This document shows, piece by piece, positions 22,864-36,000 of a stretch of DNA of 64,000 nt. The number at the start of each line of letters is the position of its first letter. Within the stretch, counting starts at the first letter, position 1. The DNA is from Amaurobius ferox (taxonomy: Eukaryota; Arthropoda; Arachnida; Araneae; Amaurobiidae): the NCBI GenBank assembly GCA_951213105.1, contig OX578148.1:140317915-140381914 (forward strand). Reading direction: 5' to 3'. The notes under the pieces were generated by a model that had not been told where the DNA came from, did no database searches, and saw nothing but the letters and a program-made list of their open reading frames with translations. The translations under genes and the position numbers were made by a program.

Positions 22864-25266
22864 ATGAAGCGACAATTGTCTATAGGTACCTTCTTCGCCA
22901 AAAAGAAACGAAGGAGTATTCAGAAAGGGAGCAAACAGAAATAGCTAAACAAGGTTAGTATCAAAATGTCCAGAAATATATATATGCTCTATTCTATAAA
23001 AATATTGAAAATTGATTATTTTTTCAAAATTTACGGGTCGTGAGACCCTTTATTAAGTTTTGTTTTCACAAACGTTTCCCAAAACGTGTGGTGGTTTCAG
23101 ACTCCCATGAAGAGGAAAGGGTGGCTGCTGCGGAGAGTGAAGAAACCGAGGTGTAACCCATGGTCGAAGAAGTCAATGATCAGCTATGGGTCCCATACGA
23201 CATCGCTAATTTTATTGACAATGAGCTAAAACATAGTGAGAAAAAAAAGTCTTGATACAATTGTGGTCACCACCAGATACGTTTTCTTACCCATCGTCAG
23301 GTAAAAGAAATTTCAAATTTCAACAGAGATGGTTGATTAAATGGAAGTGGTTAAGCTACTCAAAGAAAGTTGACGGAGCATTTTGCAAGTTTTGTGTATT
23401 ATTCAATAAACGCGGTGTCGGCAAAGGAGGCCATCAAAAAATGGGGCAGCTGTGTTATGAAGAATTTAGTAACTGGAGAAAAGCGAAAGAGCGTTTCAGT
23501 GAGCAGCAGCAAAGTTCCTATCATAGGGGCAATGTTGAGACCGCCCACATTATATCGAAAATTGAGACAAAACAAGAAGATCCAATTAATTTGCAACTAA
23601 ATCAAGAAAGAAAAAAACAAATTTTGGAAAACAGAAATAAGTTAATGTCAATTATTGAGACTGTGCTCGTTTGCGGGAGACAAGGTTTAAGTTTAAGGGG
23701 TCATAGGGATGGCGGAAGAGTTGTAGAAGGCGCAGTGGGGAACGAGAGAAATTTTAGAGCGCTTTTAAGGTACCGAGCAAAATATGACGACAATCTTCAA
23801 ACCTCGTTTTCTAATAGTAAAAGTAATGCATTATATACTAGTTGGAAAGTACAAAACGAAATTCTGGAAATATGCAACAGCCTTATTCTTGATGGACTGG
23901 TGGCAAAGACAAATTCATCGTCGTATTTTTCTGTGCTCCTTGACGAAACTACTGATATTGCTGGTGTACAGCAATTGTCGCTTTGCGTTCGTTGCATTGA
24001 TTCCACGGTATCAAATGTGGAGGAACTTTTTCTGCAGTTTGAACCACTTGAAGATGGTACAGGTAAAGGAATTGCATCTACAATTATTGATAAACTTAAG
24101 GCTCTTGGGATAGATATGAGCAAGTTGCGCGGTCAAGGATATGATGGAGCGGCTACAATGAGCGGCAAATTTAATGGCATACAGATCCATGTTCAGTCTT
24201 TTTTTTCGCAAGCACTATACGTTCATTGTGCTGCACATTCATTAAATTTAGCTGTATCCAATTCTTGCGAAGTTCCCTCAATTAGGAATTGTTTAGGCAC
24301 AATTCAAAAATTGCATAACTTTTTTCATACACTGAAAAGGCAGTCTGTACTGAAGCAATGTTTAGAAGAAGCATAAATTCATTCTGGACATGAAAAATTA
24401 AAACGACTTTGTGCCACAAGATGGGTTGAAAGATATAATTCTGTTGCAGTGTTTCCTGAATTTTATGATGCTATTGTTTTGGCTTTAAATAGAATTTCTG
24501 ATGGGCCAGATAACGATCCTGCTAATTCTGCATACCAGTTAAATTGTGCAGTAAAAAAGGCAGATTTCGTTATTGCTTTTCATGTTTTAAACGAAATATT
24601 TTTCTAAAGTAGCATTTTATGTAAGCTACTGCAACGAATAAATATTGACTTGAAACACGCATGTAATGTAGCGGAAGATACAATGTTGGAGATAAGAAAT
24701 ATAAGGGAAAATGCTTACCCGGAATTCGCTCCATTATTTTTAAGAGCTGAAACAAAAGCTAAAAATTTTGGTTTTCCATTGAACAAACCAAGAACGACTA
24801 GCAAACAAACATTGAGATACAATGTGGACTCTGCCAGTGCAGAGGACTATTATCGAGTTTCGGTATACATTCCATTTTTAGATACCTTTCTAAATAATAT
24901 AGAACAAAGATTTCAAAACATAAGTCTATTTTGACTGGATTTAAAATCAATTTTTGGTGTTATTCTACAAAAATGACTTAAGTGGGACGGTCGATGAACT
25001 AAAAATAGTTTGGGTACAGAGCCATTGCTAGGCTAAAGAAGGACGACTGGCCAAGGGATGCGTTAAGTGTTTTAAGGTATTGTGAAGAAAACATGCTACC
25101 AAATATTAAAACATTGTTGCATATATTAGCAGTACTACCAGTGTCCACTGAAAGTGAAAATGAGAGAACCTTTTCCACATTGCGTAGGCTAAAGAATTAT
25201 TTAAGAAATTCTACCTCTGAGACAAGGTTAAAAGGGTTAATTCTCTTATACTTACTAGAGAAATGA
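22864..25266 (+). pseudogene. hAT transposase of ZMYM1-like type, inactivated
   Basis: The N-terminus MKRQLSIGTFFAKKKR lies at 22864, followed by a one-base frame slip. A plausible intron runs 22954-23100 (GTTAGT...TTTCAG). The main open part 23252-24376 holds the TTF-type zinc-finger region (KVDGAFCKFCVLF, then H and C residues), LLDETTDIAGVQQLSL (catalytic region, near 23938), GQGYDGAATMSGK and HCAAHSLNLAV. A TAA at 24374 stops the frame, although CATRWVERYNSVAVF continues in the same frame. Further stops follow near 24605. The hAT C-terminal dimerisation motif (SENERTFSTLRRLKNYLR) lies at 25150-25210, ending at TGA 25264. At least four lesions make it non-functional. No host use is suggested. 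Confidence 0.85.
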
Positions 25267-26322
25267 CTCCGTCAATTGACTCCATTTTGGACAAAATGGC
25301 AATAAAAACACGAAAAATTGACATTAGCTTGAAATAATCAGTGATTATGATATAACTTCAATAAAAAAGTTAGTATCGATTGATTATGTAGTCTAAATTA
25401 TTCAGTAGGCATACGTATAGATGGGGGAACGCCACAAAATACATGATAGAAATTCTAAGAAACAATTTAATTTTTACTTTTTTATGCAATAATTGCTCTC
25501 TATAAGTTAGGAAAACCGTGCCCCTGTGTTCTCCATAAAGGAAGCTCTGCTTGTAGGGAAAAGAAAAGAATGAGAAAAACATTATATCATTTACTTCGTT
25601 TCGAAGTTTTCGAACCCCCACCCCCCGAAAATAAATCCTGGGTGCGCCTACAATATAAGAGTTTCAAAAATATTTGCGAAAGAATAACAGATAACTTAAT
25701 AAATTGAAAATCATCAATAATCTCCGTCATCTCTAAACTTGAAGGCCGTAATCTATTCCCATACATTCCAAAATGAAAGTGGTAAAATTAAATACCCCTA
25801 TTACTTATATTCTCGTAGATTAGAAGATATGCCCGTGTATTAGAAAAAGATTATCCATACTACGATATATGAGTTTTAAAATTATTTGCCTAAAAACTGA
25901 TAACGCAATAAATTGAAAATATCAATAATTCCGTAACCTTTCAATCCGATGGCCGTAATTAATTCCAATATATGCCAACATGAAAGCGCTAAAATTGTAT
26001 AGTAAGATATACTCGTACTACTTACATTCTCGTAGATTAGAAGATATACTCGTGTGCTAGTAAAAGATCGCCCGCACTACATAGCCGTTCTTTGAACGGA
26101 AGATATGATATAAAGAACTATTAAAATTTACAATCATGAGCAAATTCCTATACCATTCTAAATAACATTGTTCTTCAAAACAGTCTATTAAAATATTTAA
26201 ATGAATGCTCTTAAAAATTAAATTAAGAATCTATGTTCTCGCTATACAATAATTATCTTCACATATCTGAAGAATAAAACAGCTTGGTCCCGTTTGTAAA
26301 CAAATTTCCAAAAAAAAAAAAA

Positions 26323-27245
26323 TCTGTTGTGTGCCGCACATGACGTTCCTTATACAATGCAATGAATTTACAACTTTTACAGTAAAAATATATAGGTTTT
26401 TCTTAGAGTAGATACTTGTATTCTTTCTAAGATATTGAATTTTCGACAATGAGTCGTCATTTTCATTGATTGAGCGTCATTTTTATCAATTTGGCGAGAT
26501 TTTCGTTAATTCAGCAACATTTAAAGAAGTCGCTAGGTTGGCGACATTCCACCAAATACGTCGCCAAAATCTCGCCAAGCGTTATGGACGGAGAAATAAG
26601 TTAATCTTATAGCCGATAAATGATTTTTGGCCTTTCAATACAAAAGTATTACTCAAAGTTTCTTTTCTCATGAATGGAACGAGCTAGATCCACGACAATG
26701 ATGTCACCCTATTTATCGCATGATATTACATATGAAAAGTGAGCATGTTTCTTAACAGTTAATATTTTTTTTAATTTATGGGATTTTTTGATAAATTTAT
26801 TTGAAAAATGCGTAATATCTCAAGAACGGTTCATGTTAGCGTTCTTAAGTTTATGTCAATCGTTTTCTAAGGAAAAATTACATAAGGAATGTCTATTTGC
26901 GTAACTTTATTAAAGGCTTTGATTCTTTGATGATTTTTTCAAAATTTCACTCGAAAATTTAGGGGGGTTCTGAACATTTGATTGTGTTTTAAAGCAGTAG
27001 ACTTCCAGTATTCATGGATTGGGATTTTGTACCAAAATTTCATTCGAATCGGTCCATTCGTACGTGAGATATCGTCTCCAGACTCACTGACACAAACGCA
27101 CACACTTTCACACACGCAGAGAGACATCCTTTCAAAAATGTTCGATTCAAGGATGCTCGAAACGTGCTCTCCCGTCGAAAACTCGAATTCGAATTTTCGA
27201 CCCCGTCACAATACTTTCCTTATACGTTATGTATATAAGGAAAGT
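26323..27245 (-). repeat. Hairpin repeat family B, copy 3 (reverse)
   Basis: It starts TCTGTTGTGTGCCGCACATG inside an A run and ends at the hairpin TTTCCTTATACGTTATGTAT...AAGGAAAGT. The 20-bp-period array is at 26455-26590 and the shared module at 27020-27120. It lies within Helitron copy 4. Its closing hairpin has been partly duplicated just outside (27250-27279). Confidence 0.7.
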
Positions 27246-27465
27246 AATATGGAATATACGTTATGTATATAAGGAAAGAATGTATGTATATAGAATTGAA
27301 TCAATATATGCAAAATAAAAGCGCTAAAATGATATATATTCCTGAATATTAGAAGATATACCTGTGTATTAGTAGAATATTACCCGTACTACACTATATG
27401 AATTTCGAAAATATTTGTCAAAATAAAACAGATTGCGTAATAAAGTGAAAATATCAATTATCCCC

Positions 27466-29534
27466 ATGTTGGGTTATACTTTTGGATATTTAACAATTTT
27501 AGGTATTTTGTTTTTAGTTTAAATGTGTTCAGGGGTCTTATTTACATAGTCATTCTCTTTTAGTTATCCATTTTCCAATTGTTTAGGTTTTTGATATTCT
27601 TTGTTCAAATAGGTTCTATTCTATAGGTTTTGTGTTAAAAACGGCGAAAGTTCGTTCTTTTTAGGTTTTAGCAATTTAAATTTATTTAAATTGGCTAATT
27701 TGTGATTCCATTTATTGCCCTTTTTATTCCCTTTAATTTGATTCCAAATTTATTGCTCTCTGTTAAAAATTGGTTAATTCATCGCAATTTTACAGTTTTA
27801 TTCTATTTTCAGCTTTTTAAATATTTCAGAATCGTCCATATTTAAATTATTGCCGAATTCGTATTTTCCAAATCGTTTCACTTCATTTCTTTTTAATTTT
27901 CGTCTGCTCTAAAATTCCATTTCTCTTCTTTAAAGTTTCGAGTTTTTAATTGGCTGATCGTAATATTAAAATCGTCTGTCATTAATTATTTTATCGTTCA
28001 TCGATAATTTTGTTAACAGTCTGTGGCAGCGATGTTTCGCAGTATATAAGCAAATCGCGCACTTTTTCGATCTCTCTTTTACGCTCTTTTCTCTTTTTTT
28101 TTTCTTCTGCTTATGGATTGGAACAAGGGGATGTAAGCTATTAAGCTGTCCTGTGCCGTTAGGCACACATTCTGTGGAATGTCTTTTTTCGCGACTTTTA
28201 AGTTTGTTCGTGTTTAATTTACGATGTCCAGCCCACGATTCTTGTTTCCTGCTATGACTTAAGTGCGTACTCTTAACGCTGCATATAAAATAAAATGTTT
28301 ATCCCGGCTAATTAAACGTCTGATCTGTTATGAAGTTGTAGCGTCTTCAATCTGTTTTTCCCGCCGTGGAGGCGAGGTTTATTCTAAACAGTTGGGAGCA
28401 TCCGAAATTATTGTGTCTACAAGCTCTCGCCTGCCATGTGGATTTGAGAAGTGCTCTGACGCCAATTAGGCGGTTGTTTATCGTTGTCAGTGTGCATTCT
28501 TTAAATGACGTATTGAGTCGGCATTTCCATATGATATTACTGGACTATATGCTCGGCGTTTAGTACTGATGAGTAAAGAAGTGTCCATTGTTTCCGATGA
28601 AGAAACCGTTGATTGAGGTTTGGTGCTGATCGAATTTTCGACGTTGAGGAGCTTGCTGTCGTGTGAACGGTCCTTCTTTTGGACAGGAGTGGATGCTTTT
28701 CCTCGTGATTAAGCGATTGGACTTTTGCCTTTCCATCTTCGTCTCATCTGTTGGGATCTGATGCATCCAGCATGTTCCATGACGGCTCTACATCCGGGTG
28801 ATATCTTTTAAATGCTGATTTTTATTTGCTTCTGTCGGTTTAGACTATTTATTTTAAAGTTTAATTGTGTTAGTAGAATAAGACCCCTTTAGACTTATAT
28901 ATTTTAGGTCACCTGAACCTGAGGTTAAGTTTAACTTTTGTTCTAAATTCCCCTTTTGGCTAACTTATGTTCTTTTTATTCCAAATTTTAGTTTTGATAA
29001 ATAGTTGTATAAGTTTAATATTGTTAACTTTAAAATTTAATATTCTAACGTTTTTACTACCACTATACGACCGGCCATTCCATTTATTATTTAAGTTGTT
29101 TATTTGATTTGTTGAGTTAATGAGATGTAAAATATTTTGAAAATTATTTTAAAAATGAAGTTTAAAATTTTAATAAACGTTAGATTTTGAAAACCTAAAA
29201 TCTGTGTTCTCTCTTTTATTTTAATGTTTTTATTTTTAGGAAAGTTCCATTTAATTACATGTAGAGTACATATTTGTACACTTAGGGAAACTGGTCAATA
29301 GGTCCACTTTCTGTTTATTTAAGAATTCAATTTATTTCTAGAATGTTTTCAGGTTTGAGGAACTTTAGAACTTTTTCAGAGTGTATTTCAGTGTTTTCAG
29401 ATTTATGTTAGATGAACTTTACAAATTTCAGATGACTTTTAGGTTTTAAGAACCTTGAGTAAGAGCTTTAAGAGCTTTAAGAACTTGAATGCTTTTGAAT
29501 GATGGAATGTGTTTTAATATATCATAAAATGCAC
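27466..29534. mobile_element. Unclassified 2.07-kb insertion with 8-bp flanking repeat
   Basis: It interrupts Helitron copy 4 and is flanked by TTATCCCC on both sides (27458-27465 and 29535-29542). It has no terminal inverted repeat and no coding frame of note. A TATATAAG lies at 28036-28042 and an AATAAA-like signal near 29170. It could be a long solo LTR, as it begins ATGTTGGG and ends ATGCAC, but 8-bp duplications are unusual for LTR elements and the TG...CA ends are off by one base. Family unknown. Confidence 0.5.
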
Positions 29535-29853
29535 TTATCCCCCCCCCAACACCCACAATCTTTAAACTTGAAGATCGTAATTAATTCTAATATATGCCAA
29601 AATGAAAGCGCCAACATTGTATAGGAAGATATAACCGTTCTAATTATACTCTCGCAGATTAGAAGATATACCGGTGTACTAATAAAATATTACCCGTACT
29701 ACAATATATGAGTTTTAATCGTTTTTGCCAAAATAAAACAGATAACGTAATAAATTGAAAATATCAATAATCTTAGTAATTGATATAATCTAGTCAAAAA
29801 TGGAATTTCGATAAAATTTATTTCACATACATTTCTCTATTTAAATCCGAAAA

Positions 29854-32279
29854 TCTATATAAATGAATTTTAAAATCTGTCTGTCTGTCCCATCAACACG
29901 GGAAAACAGCTGAACCAAATTTGATGAAATTTTGTGGGTAACCTTAAAATAGCCCCACTTAAAATTGAGTCTATGTTTTAAGTTTCTACGTCTGGGGGTT
30001 CTCGAGATATTAGTGAAAAACGAAACTCTCGTTTGTCTCATCATCATGGAAGAACGGCTAAACCGGATTTAATGAAATATTGTGAATAGCCTTGAAATAG
30101 CCGCACTTAAATTTTGTCCAAGTTTTGAGTTTCTAAAACCAGGGTTTGTCGAGATATCAATGAAAAACGAAACTTTTTTCTAATAGATCTACTCTCTAAC
30201 TCCCTGGTTTCTCCAAACGAAAAGGTTGAAAATTGTTTAAAACGTGAAAGTGAATTAAAATGTTATCTCTGGGTTTGGTGCGAGTTTATTGCGCGTATTA
30301 GTAACTTTTGAAAATCGCGGGTTTGAAGCATAAATTTAAATGGAAAATCTATCACCATGGTTTATTTTTCATAAGATTTTATTCAACAATAAAAAGTATT
30401 AAGAAATCAAGATGGTTATTTAATTATTAGCATTTTATGGGGAAGATTGTATGTTATATCATGTTGCTGGGCAATTCAATTAAATTAAATGTGTTTGTTA
30501 ATGTTTATTATTATTTTTTCGATTTGAATAATAAATAAATGGATATTAAAATATATCTTATAAATGAGTGGTTGGATTTTTCTTTTAATTATATTAATTG
30601 CTAACTGCGTACATCACATTCATTTATTTTGGCAAAGAGTTTCTAAGCTTATATATTGTGTTAAAGCTAATAAACTCATTTAGCCGATTGTTGAAACAGA
30701 AAAAGAAGTAGAACGGGTCTATCTTCTAATACAATTTTAGTGTTCTTATTTAGTATATACAACGGGATCAGGATGATTTATTCAGATCTGCAAATTCAGA
30801 GCTACGAATTTGGCGGGATATCGCTAACTTGGCAACTTTTTTTAAACGTTACCAAATTGACGGAAATGTTTCCAAATTGATAAAAACGACGCAAATGAAT
30901 GAAACTTATATTGTTTTGTTAGAGAGTACTGAAATGATGTTTCGTCAGTATCTGTCTGTCAATCCAACCGTCCTCCTTAGTAACACATTTAGCGAATTTT
31001 TAAAATGTCACCAAATTGATAAGTGTTTGTATATACATAAAATATCTTGAAATTGATAAAATTGCGCTAAATAAATGAAATTAATTGTGTTTTGTTAGGG
31101 GATAGTATTGCGATGATGTTTCGTCAATGTGTCGCCAAGTGGGACTGTCAGTTCTACAGTCTCACTTGGCGATGCATTTGACGATTTTTTAAAATATCGC
31201 TAAATTGGCGAAATGTCGCTAAACCTTCCTAGAGATAGCATTATTAAGACGATATTTTTCCCACCAATTTATTTGAAGCAAATGATATCATGCCGCTTAG
31301 CAACGGATTTAAATTCAATGTGTTTATGCGGTACATGATTTTTATTAAATCTTTTCCGATTTGAATAATGAAGATATGGATATTAAATAAATTTCATTGA
31401 CATTGCATTTTTGACTAAATAATATCATCTACGGTCTACAGGTTTAAACATTACTATAATTCATATTTGCGGGGATTATTGATTCAGAGATTATTGATAC
31501 TTTCAAGTAATTGTTTTATTATGTCAAAAATTGTTGAAACTCATATATAATACGTTGTACAAGTAATCTTCTACAAATGCACAGGTATATTTTCTAATCT
31601 ACAAGGATATAAGTAGTACATATATATTGGCATATATTTCGATACATATTGGAATCAATTACGGCCTTCAGGTGTAAAGATTACGGGGATTATTGATATT
31701 TTCAATTTATTATGTCATATGTTTTATTTTGGCAAAGATTTTTGAGACTCATAGCAATACGGGTAATCTTCTAACACTCGGGTACATCTTCTAATCTACG
31801 GCATTATAAGTAGTACGGGTATATCTTTCCATATAATTTTAGCACTTTAATTTTGTGCATATATTGCAATCCATTACTGGCTTCAGGTTTAAAGATTACA
31901 GGTTTATTGATATTTTCAATGTATACATGTAATCTACTAATACAGGTTATATCTTCTAATATTCGCGTATATAAGTAGTACGGGTACCATACAATTTTAA
32001 CGCTTTTATTTTGCATATATAGATTCAATTCCATATTTTTTGTAAATTTGCTTATAAAAGGCGCGAGGATGTTTTATTCTTCAGATCTGCCCGTGAAGAT
32101 AATTTTGTATAGCGATAACAGAGGTTCTTAAACTTTATTTTTGGAGCATTGTATTAAATATTTTGACAGAATATTTTGATTAAAATGTCATTTAGTATAC
32201 TATAGGAATTTGCACACGAGTGTGATTTTCAAGTTTCTTTATATTATATACTCCGTACGAAGAACGGGCATGCTGCTAG
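29854..32279 (+). mobile_element. Helitron family A, near-complete forward copy (2.4 kb)
   Basis: 5' TCTATATAAATGAATTTTAA after A; 3' hairpin CCGTACGAAGAACGGG and CTAG at 32276-32279 before T. It is inserted between A and T inside a reverse copy of its own family. It has only two full TCTG units against about eleven in the copy at 18313. The 20-bp-period array lies at 30815-31060 and 31180-31215, and the conserved long hairpin at 31132-31172. No coding capacity. Confidence 0.8.
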
Positions 32280-32576
32280 TATTTAATAAAAATCTTCTGC
32301 TGCATGTATACATTGGATTTTAAACCCGTTGCTAAGCGACATGATATCATTTTCTTCAAATAAATTTACGGATATCGCCTGCTTCATGTTATGTCTATGG
32401 AAAGTTTAACTATTCTTTTTTAATTAATATTTAGACAACCCTTTGTCACAGAAACTCGAAACATGGACTCCATTTTAAGTGGGGCTATTTCGAGCCTACC
32501 CACAAAATTTCATGAAATTCGGTTCAGCCGTTCACCCGCGAGGATGAGACCAGATTTTCAATTTTATTTATATAGA

Positions 32577-33055
32577 TTTGAATATCGCTTGCCCAATTAA
32601 CACATTTGAATAATAAATAAAACATTTTGTAGCGAATAAAAAAACCCCATTTCGTTGGGAAGTAGCAGAATATAGTTTTATGGGAGACTATATTTTGCGT
32701 TTTTTATTGATATTCCGATAACCCGTCCTTCGAATTATCAACGCGTTGACTCACACTCCCATAAAGAATAGAAAAATTCCGTTCAAAACTCTTTTCATCC
32801 GGACCGCTTGAAAACATTTCTGATGACGTCCATTTCTGTCCAGGAAACGTGATCGAAATAACCTTTTTTATCAACCGCCACCTGCATGGATGCGATGTTT
32901 CCCCCTTGCTTCACTCGCCTGCAATAGGGCCTTTGCATGGATAAGGTGATATCACTAATGATTACGAAACGTATATATATACACGTTTTGCTTTCTAATT
33001 TCTGCTTTCGTTAATACTCGTTTGCTTTCGTTAATACTCGAAGTACTTTTCAGAC
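32577..33055 (+). promoter_or_regulatory. 5' flank and probable core promoter of the 12-cysteine gene
   Basis: A TATATATATA run lies at 32972-32981, about 75 bp before the ATG, so transcription could start near 33003. A 20-bp period is duplicated just there: TGCTTTCGTTAATACTCG at 33003-33020 and 33023-33040. The gene's 5' flank is only about 480 bp before Helitron copy 4 begins. The TATA call is by position only. Confidence 0.45.
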
Positions 33056-36000
33056 ATGGAAAAGATTCTGTTCGTCGCATTGCTGATCGGAGGTAAAGTT
33101 ATTAAAGATGGACAATTTTTTACTTCTCTTAAAATGCACAATCTTCAGAGTCCGTAGCAAAAACGAATGGATTAAAAAATCCTCGATAAAGGACAACGCA
33201 GCAGCAAGAGTACATGCTTAAATGCAGCATGCTGTTCTGCTATATTAGCTTTGCCTCTAAATTGATTTCAACAAACATCCAATGCTCCCAAAGAGATAGA
33301 AATCATCTTTCTAAAAAGTCCGAATGCGTGCTGCATTATAAACTAGCAGTATACTAGTTCTTCGTACAGAGTATATAATATAAAGAAACTGAAAATTCAT
33401 GATCATGTGCAAATTCCTACAGTAAACTAAATGACTTTACTTATCAAATTATTCTATTAAAATATTTAATTGAATGCTCCTAAAAAGAAGTTTAAGAATT
33501 TCCGTTCTAGCTATACAAAATTTTCTTCACGGGCAGATCTGAAGAATAAAACACCCTAGTCCCGCTTGTAAACAAATTTACAACAAAAATATGAAATTGA
33601 ATCAATATATGCAAAATAAAAGTACTAAAATTGTATGGGACCCGTACTACTTTTATTCGCGAATATTGGAAGATGTATCCGTGTATTAGTAGAAGATTAC
33701 ATGTACTACAACATATGAGTTTCTAACATCTATGCCAAAATAAAACAGATGACGTAATAAATTGAAAATATCAATAATCCCGTGATCTTTAAACCTGAAG
33801 GCCGTAATTAGTTCCAATATATGCCAAAAAGAAAGCGCTAAAATTGTATGGGAAGATTTAACCGTATTACTTATATTCTTGTAAATTGAAAGATATAGCC
33901 GTGCACTAATAGAAGATGACCCATACAACAATATATGAGTTTCAACCTGCTTTATCAAAATAAAACAGATGTCGTAATACGTTGAACATATCAATACTCC
34001 CAGTAATATTTGAACTCGAATACCTAATTTATATTATCGAGGCAAAAATGCAATTTCGATAAAATTTATTTTATACAAATTTCTTTATTATTTAAATCGG
34101 ATAAAATTTAATAAAAATTGTCTGCCGCATAAGCACATTGGATTTAAATCCGTTGCTAAGCGACATGATATAATTTTCTTCAAATAAATTTACGGGGGAA
34201 AATATCGTCAGCATAATGCTATGTCTACGGAAGGTTTAACTGTGCGTTTTTAATTAATATCTATACAACGCCTAGTCCCAGAAACTCAAAACATGGACTC
34301 CATTTTAAGTGGAGCTATCCCAAGGCTACTTTAAGAAATCCCAAGGCTATTTTAAGAAATTCGATTCAGTCGTTCTTTCGTGAGGATGAGACAAACATAC
34401 AGATAGACAGAGAGATTTTCAATTTTATTTATATACTTGTAGATTTTATTTATGTAGATGACACTATTTAGAATCACTATGAGATTGATTGAAATACAAA
34501 TGTATATATTTTCTACGTACCTTGACGCTTATTCTTATGAACACTTATTCTTATGAATTCAAAATCATTCAATAATTTTAAATTGCTGTGATAATTTAAA
34601 AAATATCACCGCATTTCAAAAATATTCCGATTCACATGCACTTTTATATAAATATCTATGAAAAGCATCGAATTTCATAAATATTTATATAATATTGCAT
34701 GTGAGTCGGAAAGTGTTTCATAATCAATGTTCTATGCATGATTCATCTTTATTATTACGTTCCTTATATACATAATGTATAAAGAAAGTATTGTGACGGG
34801 GTCGAAAATTCGAATTCGAGTTTTTGACGGGAGAGCACGTTTCAAGCATGCCTGATTACAAATCAAACATTTTTGAAGTGATGTCTGTGTGTGTGTCAGT
34901 GCGTCTGTGGAGACGATAACTGACGAACGAATGGACCGATTCGAACGACATTTGGTACAAAAATCACAATCCGTAAACACTGGAAGCCTATTGTTTTTAT
35001 ACGCAATCGAATGTTCAACCCCCCCCCCTAAATTTCCGAGTGAAATTTTGAAAACATCGTCAAAAAATCAAAACCGCTAATAAAGTGACGCAAATAGACA
35101 TATGTCTTATGTCATTTTTCATTAGAAAACGATTGACGTAAATTTTAGAACGCTAGCATGAACTGTTCTTGAGATATTGCACATTTTTCAAAACAATTAT
35201 CAAAAAGTCATATAAAATAGAAAAAATATTTCCTATTGAGAAACATGTTCACTTTTCAAATGTAATACTATGCGATAAATTGGGTGACATTATTCTCGTA
35301 TATCTAGCTCGTTCTATTCATGAAAAATGATACATTGAGTAATACTTTTGTATTTGAACACCAATAGTCATTTATCTGCTGTAAGAATAACTCATTTCTT
35401 CGTCCATAATGCTTGGCGAGATTTTGGTGACGAATTGGGTGGAATGTCGCCAACTTGGCGACTTTTTAAATGTTGCTAAATTAGCGAAAAACTAGCCAAA
35501 TGGATAAAAATGACGTTAAATCTTTGACGACTCATTGATGATGACGACATGGAAAATGGCGACTCATTGACGAAAATTCAATATCTTGGAAAGAATATAA
35601 AGAACTACTATAAAAATAATCTTTTTTTTTCTTTACTGTAAAAGTAGTAAATTCATTCATTATATAAGGAAAGCCATGTGCTGCCTAGATGAAATATTTT
35701 TAATATAGAGAGATCATGACAATTTAAAATTTTAATTTTATTTTTGCTCGAGAAAATCTCCCGATCATTTCCGAAGTAAAGACAGTCCATATGTGGGAAA
35801 GGAACGGCCGCTGTTATGCATGATTGATAAAAATAGAATGCACTGACACGCATGTGCGAATGACATGTCATCAATAATGACATGTGACCCTTCTGTCAAT
35901 TTAAAATTATATTTTAAGAAATTTTAAAGAAACCAGAAAGCCCAGATCCCATTCATATGCCCTTAGAAATCTTGGATGTGTAAACGTACGTCAAGCTTTA

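Larger units (their letters stand above)
17919..25652 (+). mobile_element. hAT DNA transposon (ZMYM1/P52rIPK type), with nested insertions
   Basis: The left end reads CAGAGGCGCACCCAGG followed by a long G run. The right end is its near-reverse complement, CCTGGGTGCGCCT (25637-25649), preceded by a C run. CAGRG...GCGC ends are typical of hAT elements with ZMYM1-like transposases. No clean 8-bp target duplication remains. Removing the nested B element (18303-22666) leaves about 3.4 kb, a normal size for the class. The transposase is at 22864-25266. Near the left end, 18080-18180 holds a GGTGTAGTGGAAG stretch of unknown role. Confidence 0.8.
17552..26086 (-). mobile_element. Helitron family A, copy 3 (reverse), split by a hAT element
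   Basis: CTAG at 17552-17555 is followed by the 3' hairpin ACCCGTTCTTCGTACGG. The body runs to about 17918 (TTAGTAGATTACCCATTT) and resumes at about 25650 (ACAATATAAGAGTTTCAAAA). In uninterrupted copies these two pieces are joined as GATTACCCGTACTACAATAT, which shows that 17919-25652 is an insertion. The copy runs on to about 26086, where another 3' hairpin of the same family begins. Confidence 0.65.
26087..32576 (-). mobile_element. Helitron family A, copy 4 (reverse), interrupted three times
   Basis: The 3' hairpin CCGTTCTTTGAACGG lies at 26090. The body pieces are about 26087-26322, 27270-27465, 29543-29853 and 32280-32576. It is interrupted by a B element (26323-27245), a 2.07-kb unclassified insertion (27466-29534) and a forward Helitron of the same family (29854-32279). 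The 5' end TCTATATAAATAAAATTGAA lies on the minus strand at 32576, with T as the following top-strand base. Joining the pieces reproduces the order seen in the uninterrupted copy at 33343. Confidence 0.65.

Noticed and set aside
17919..25652. 8-bp target duplication for the hAT element
   Set aside because: Flanks were compared with uninterrupted Helitron copies. The break point is clear, but no matching 8-mer remains at both sides.
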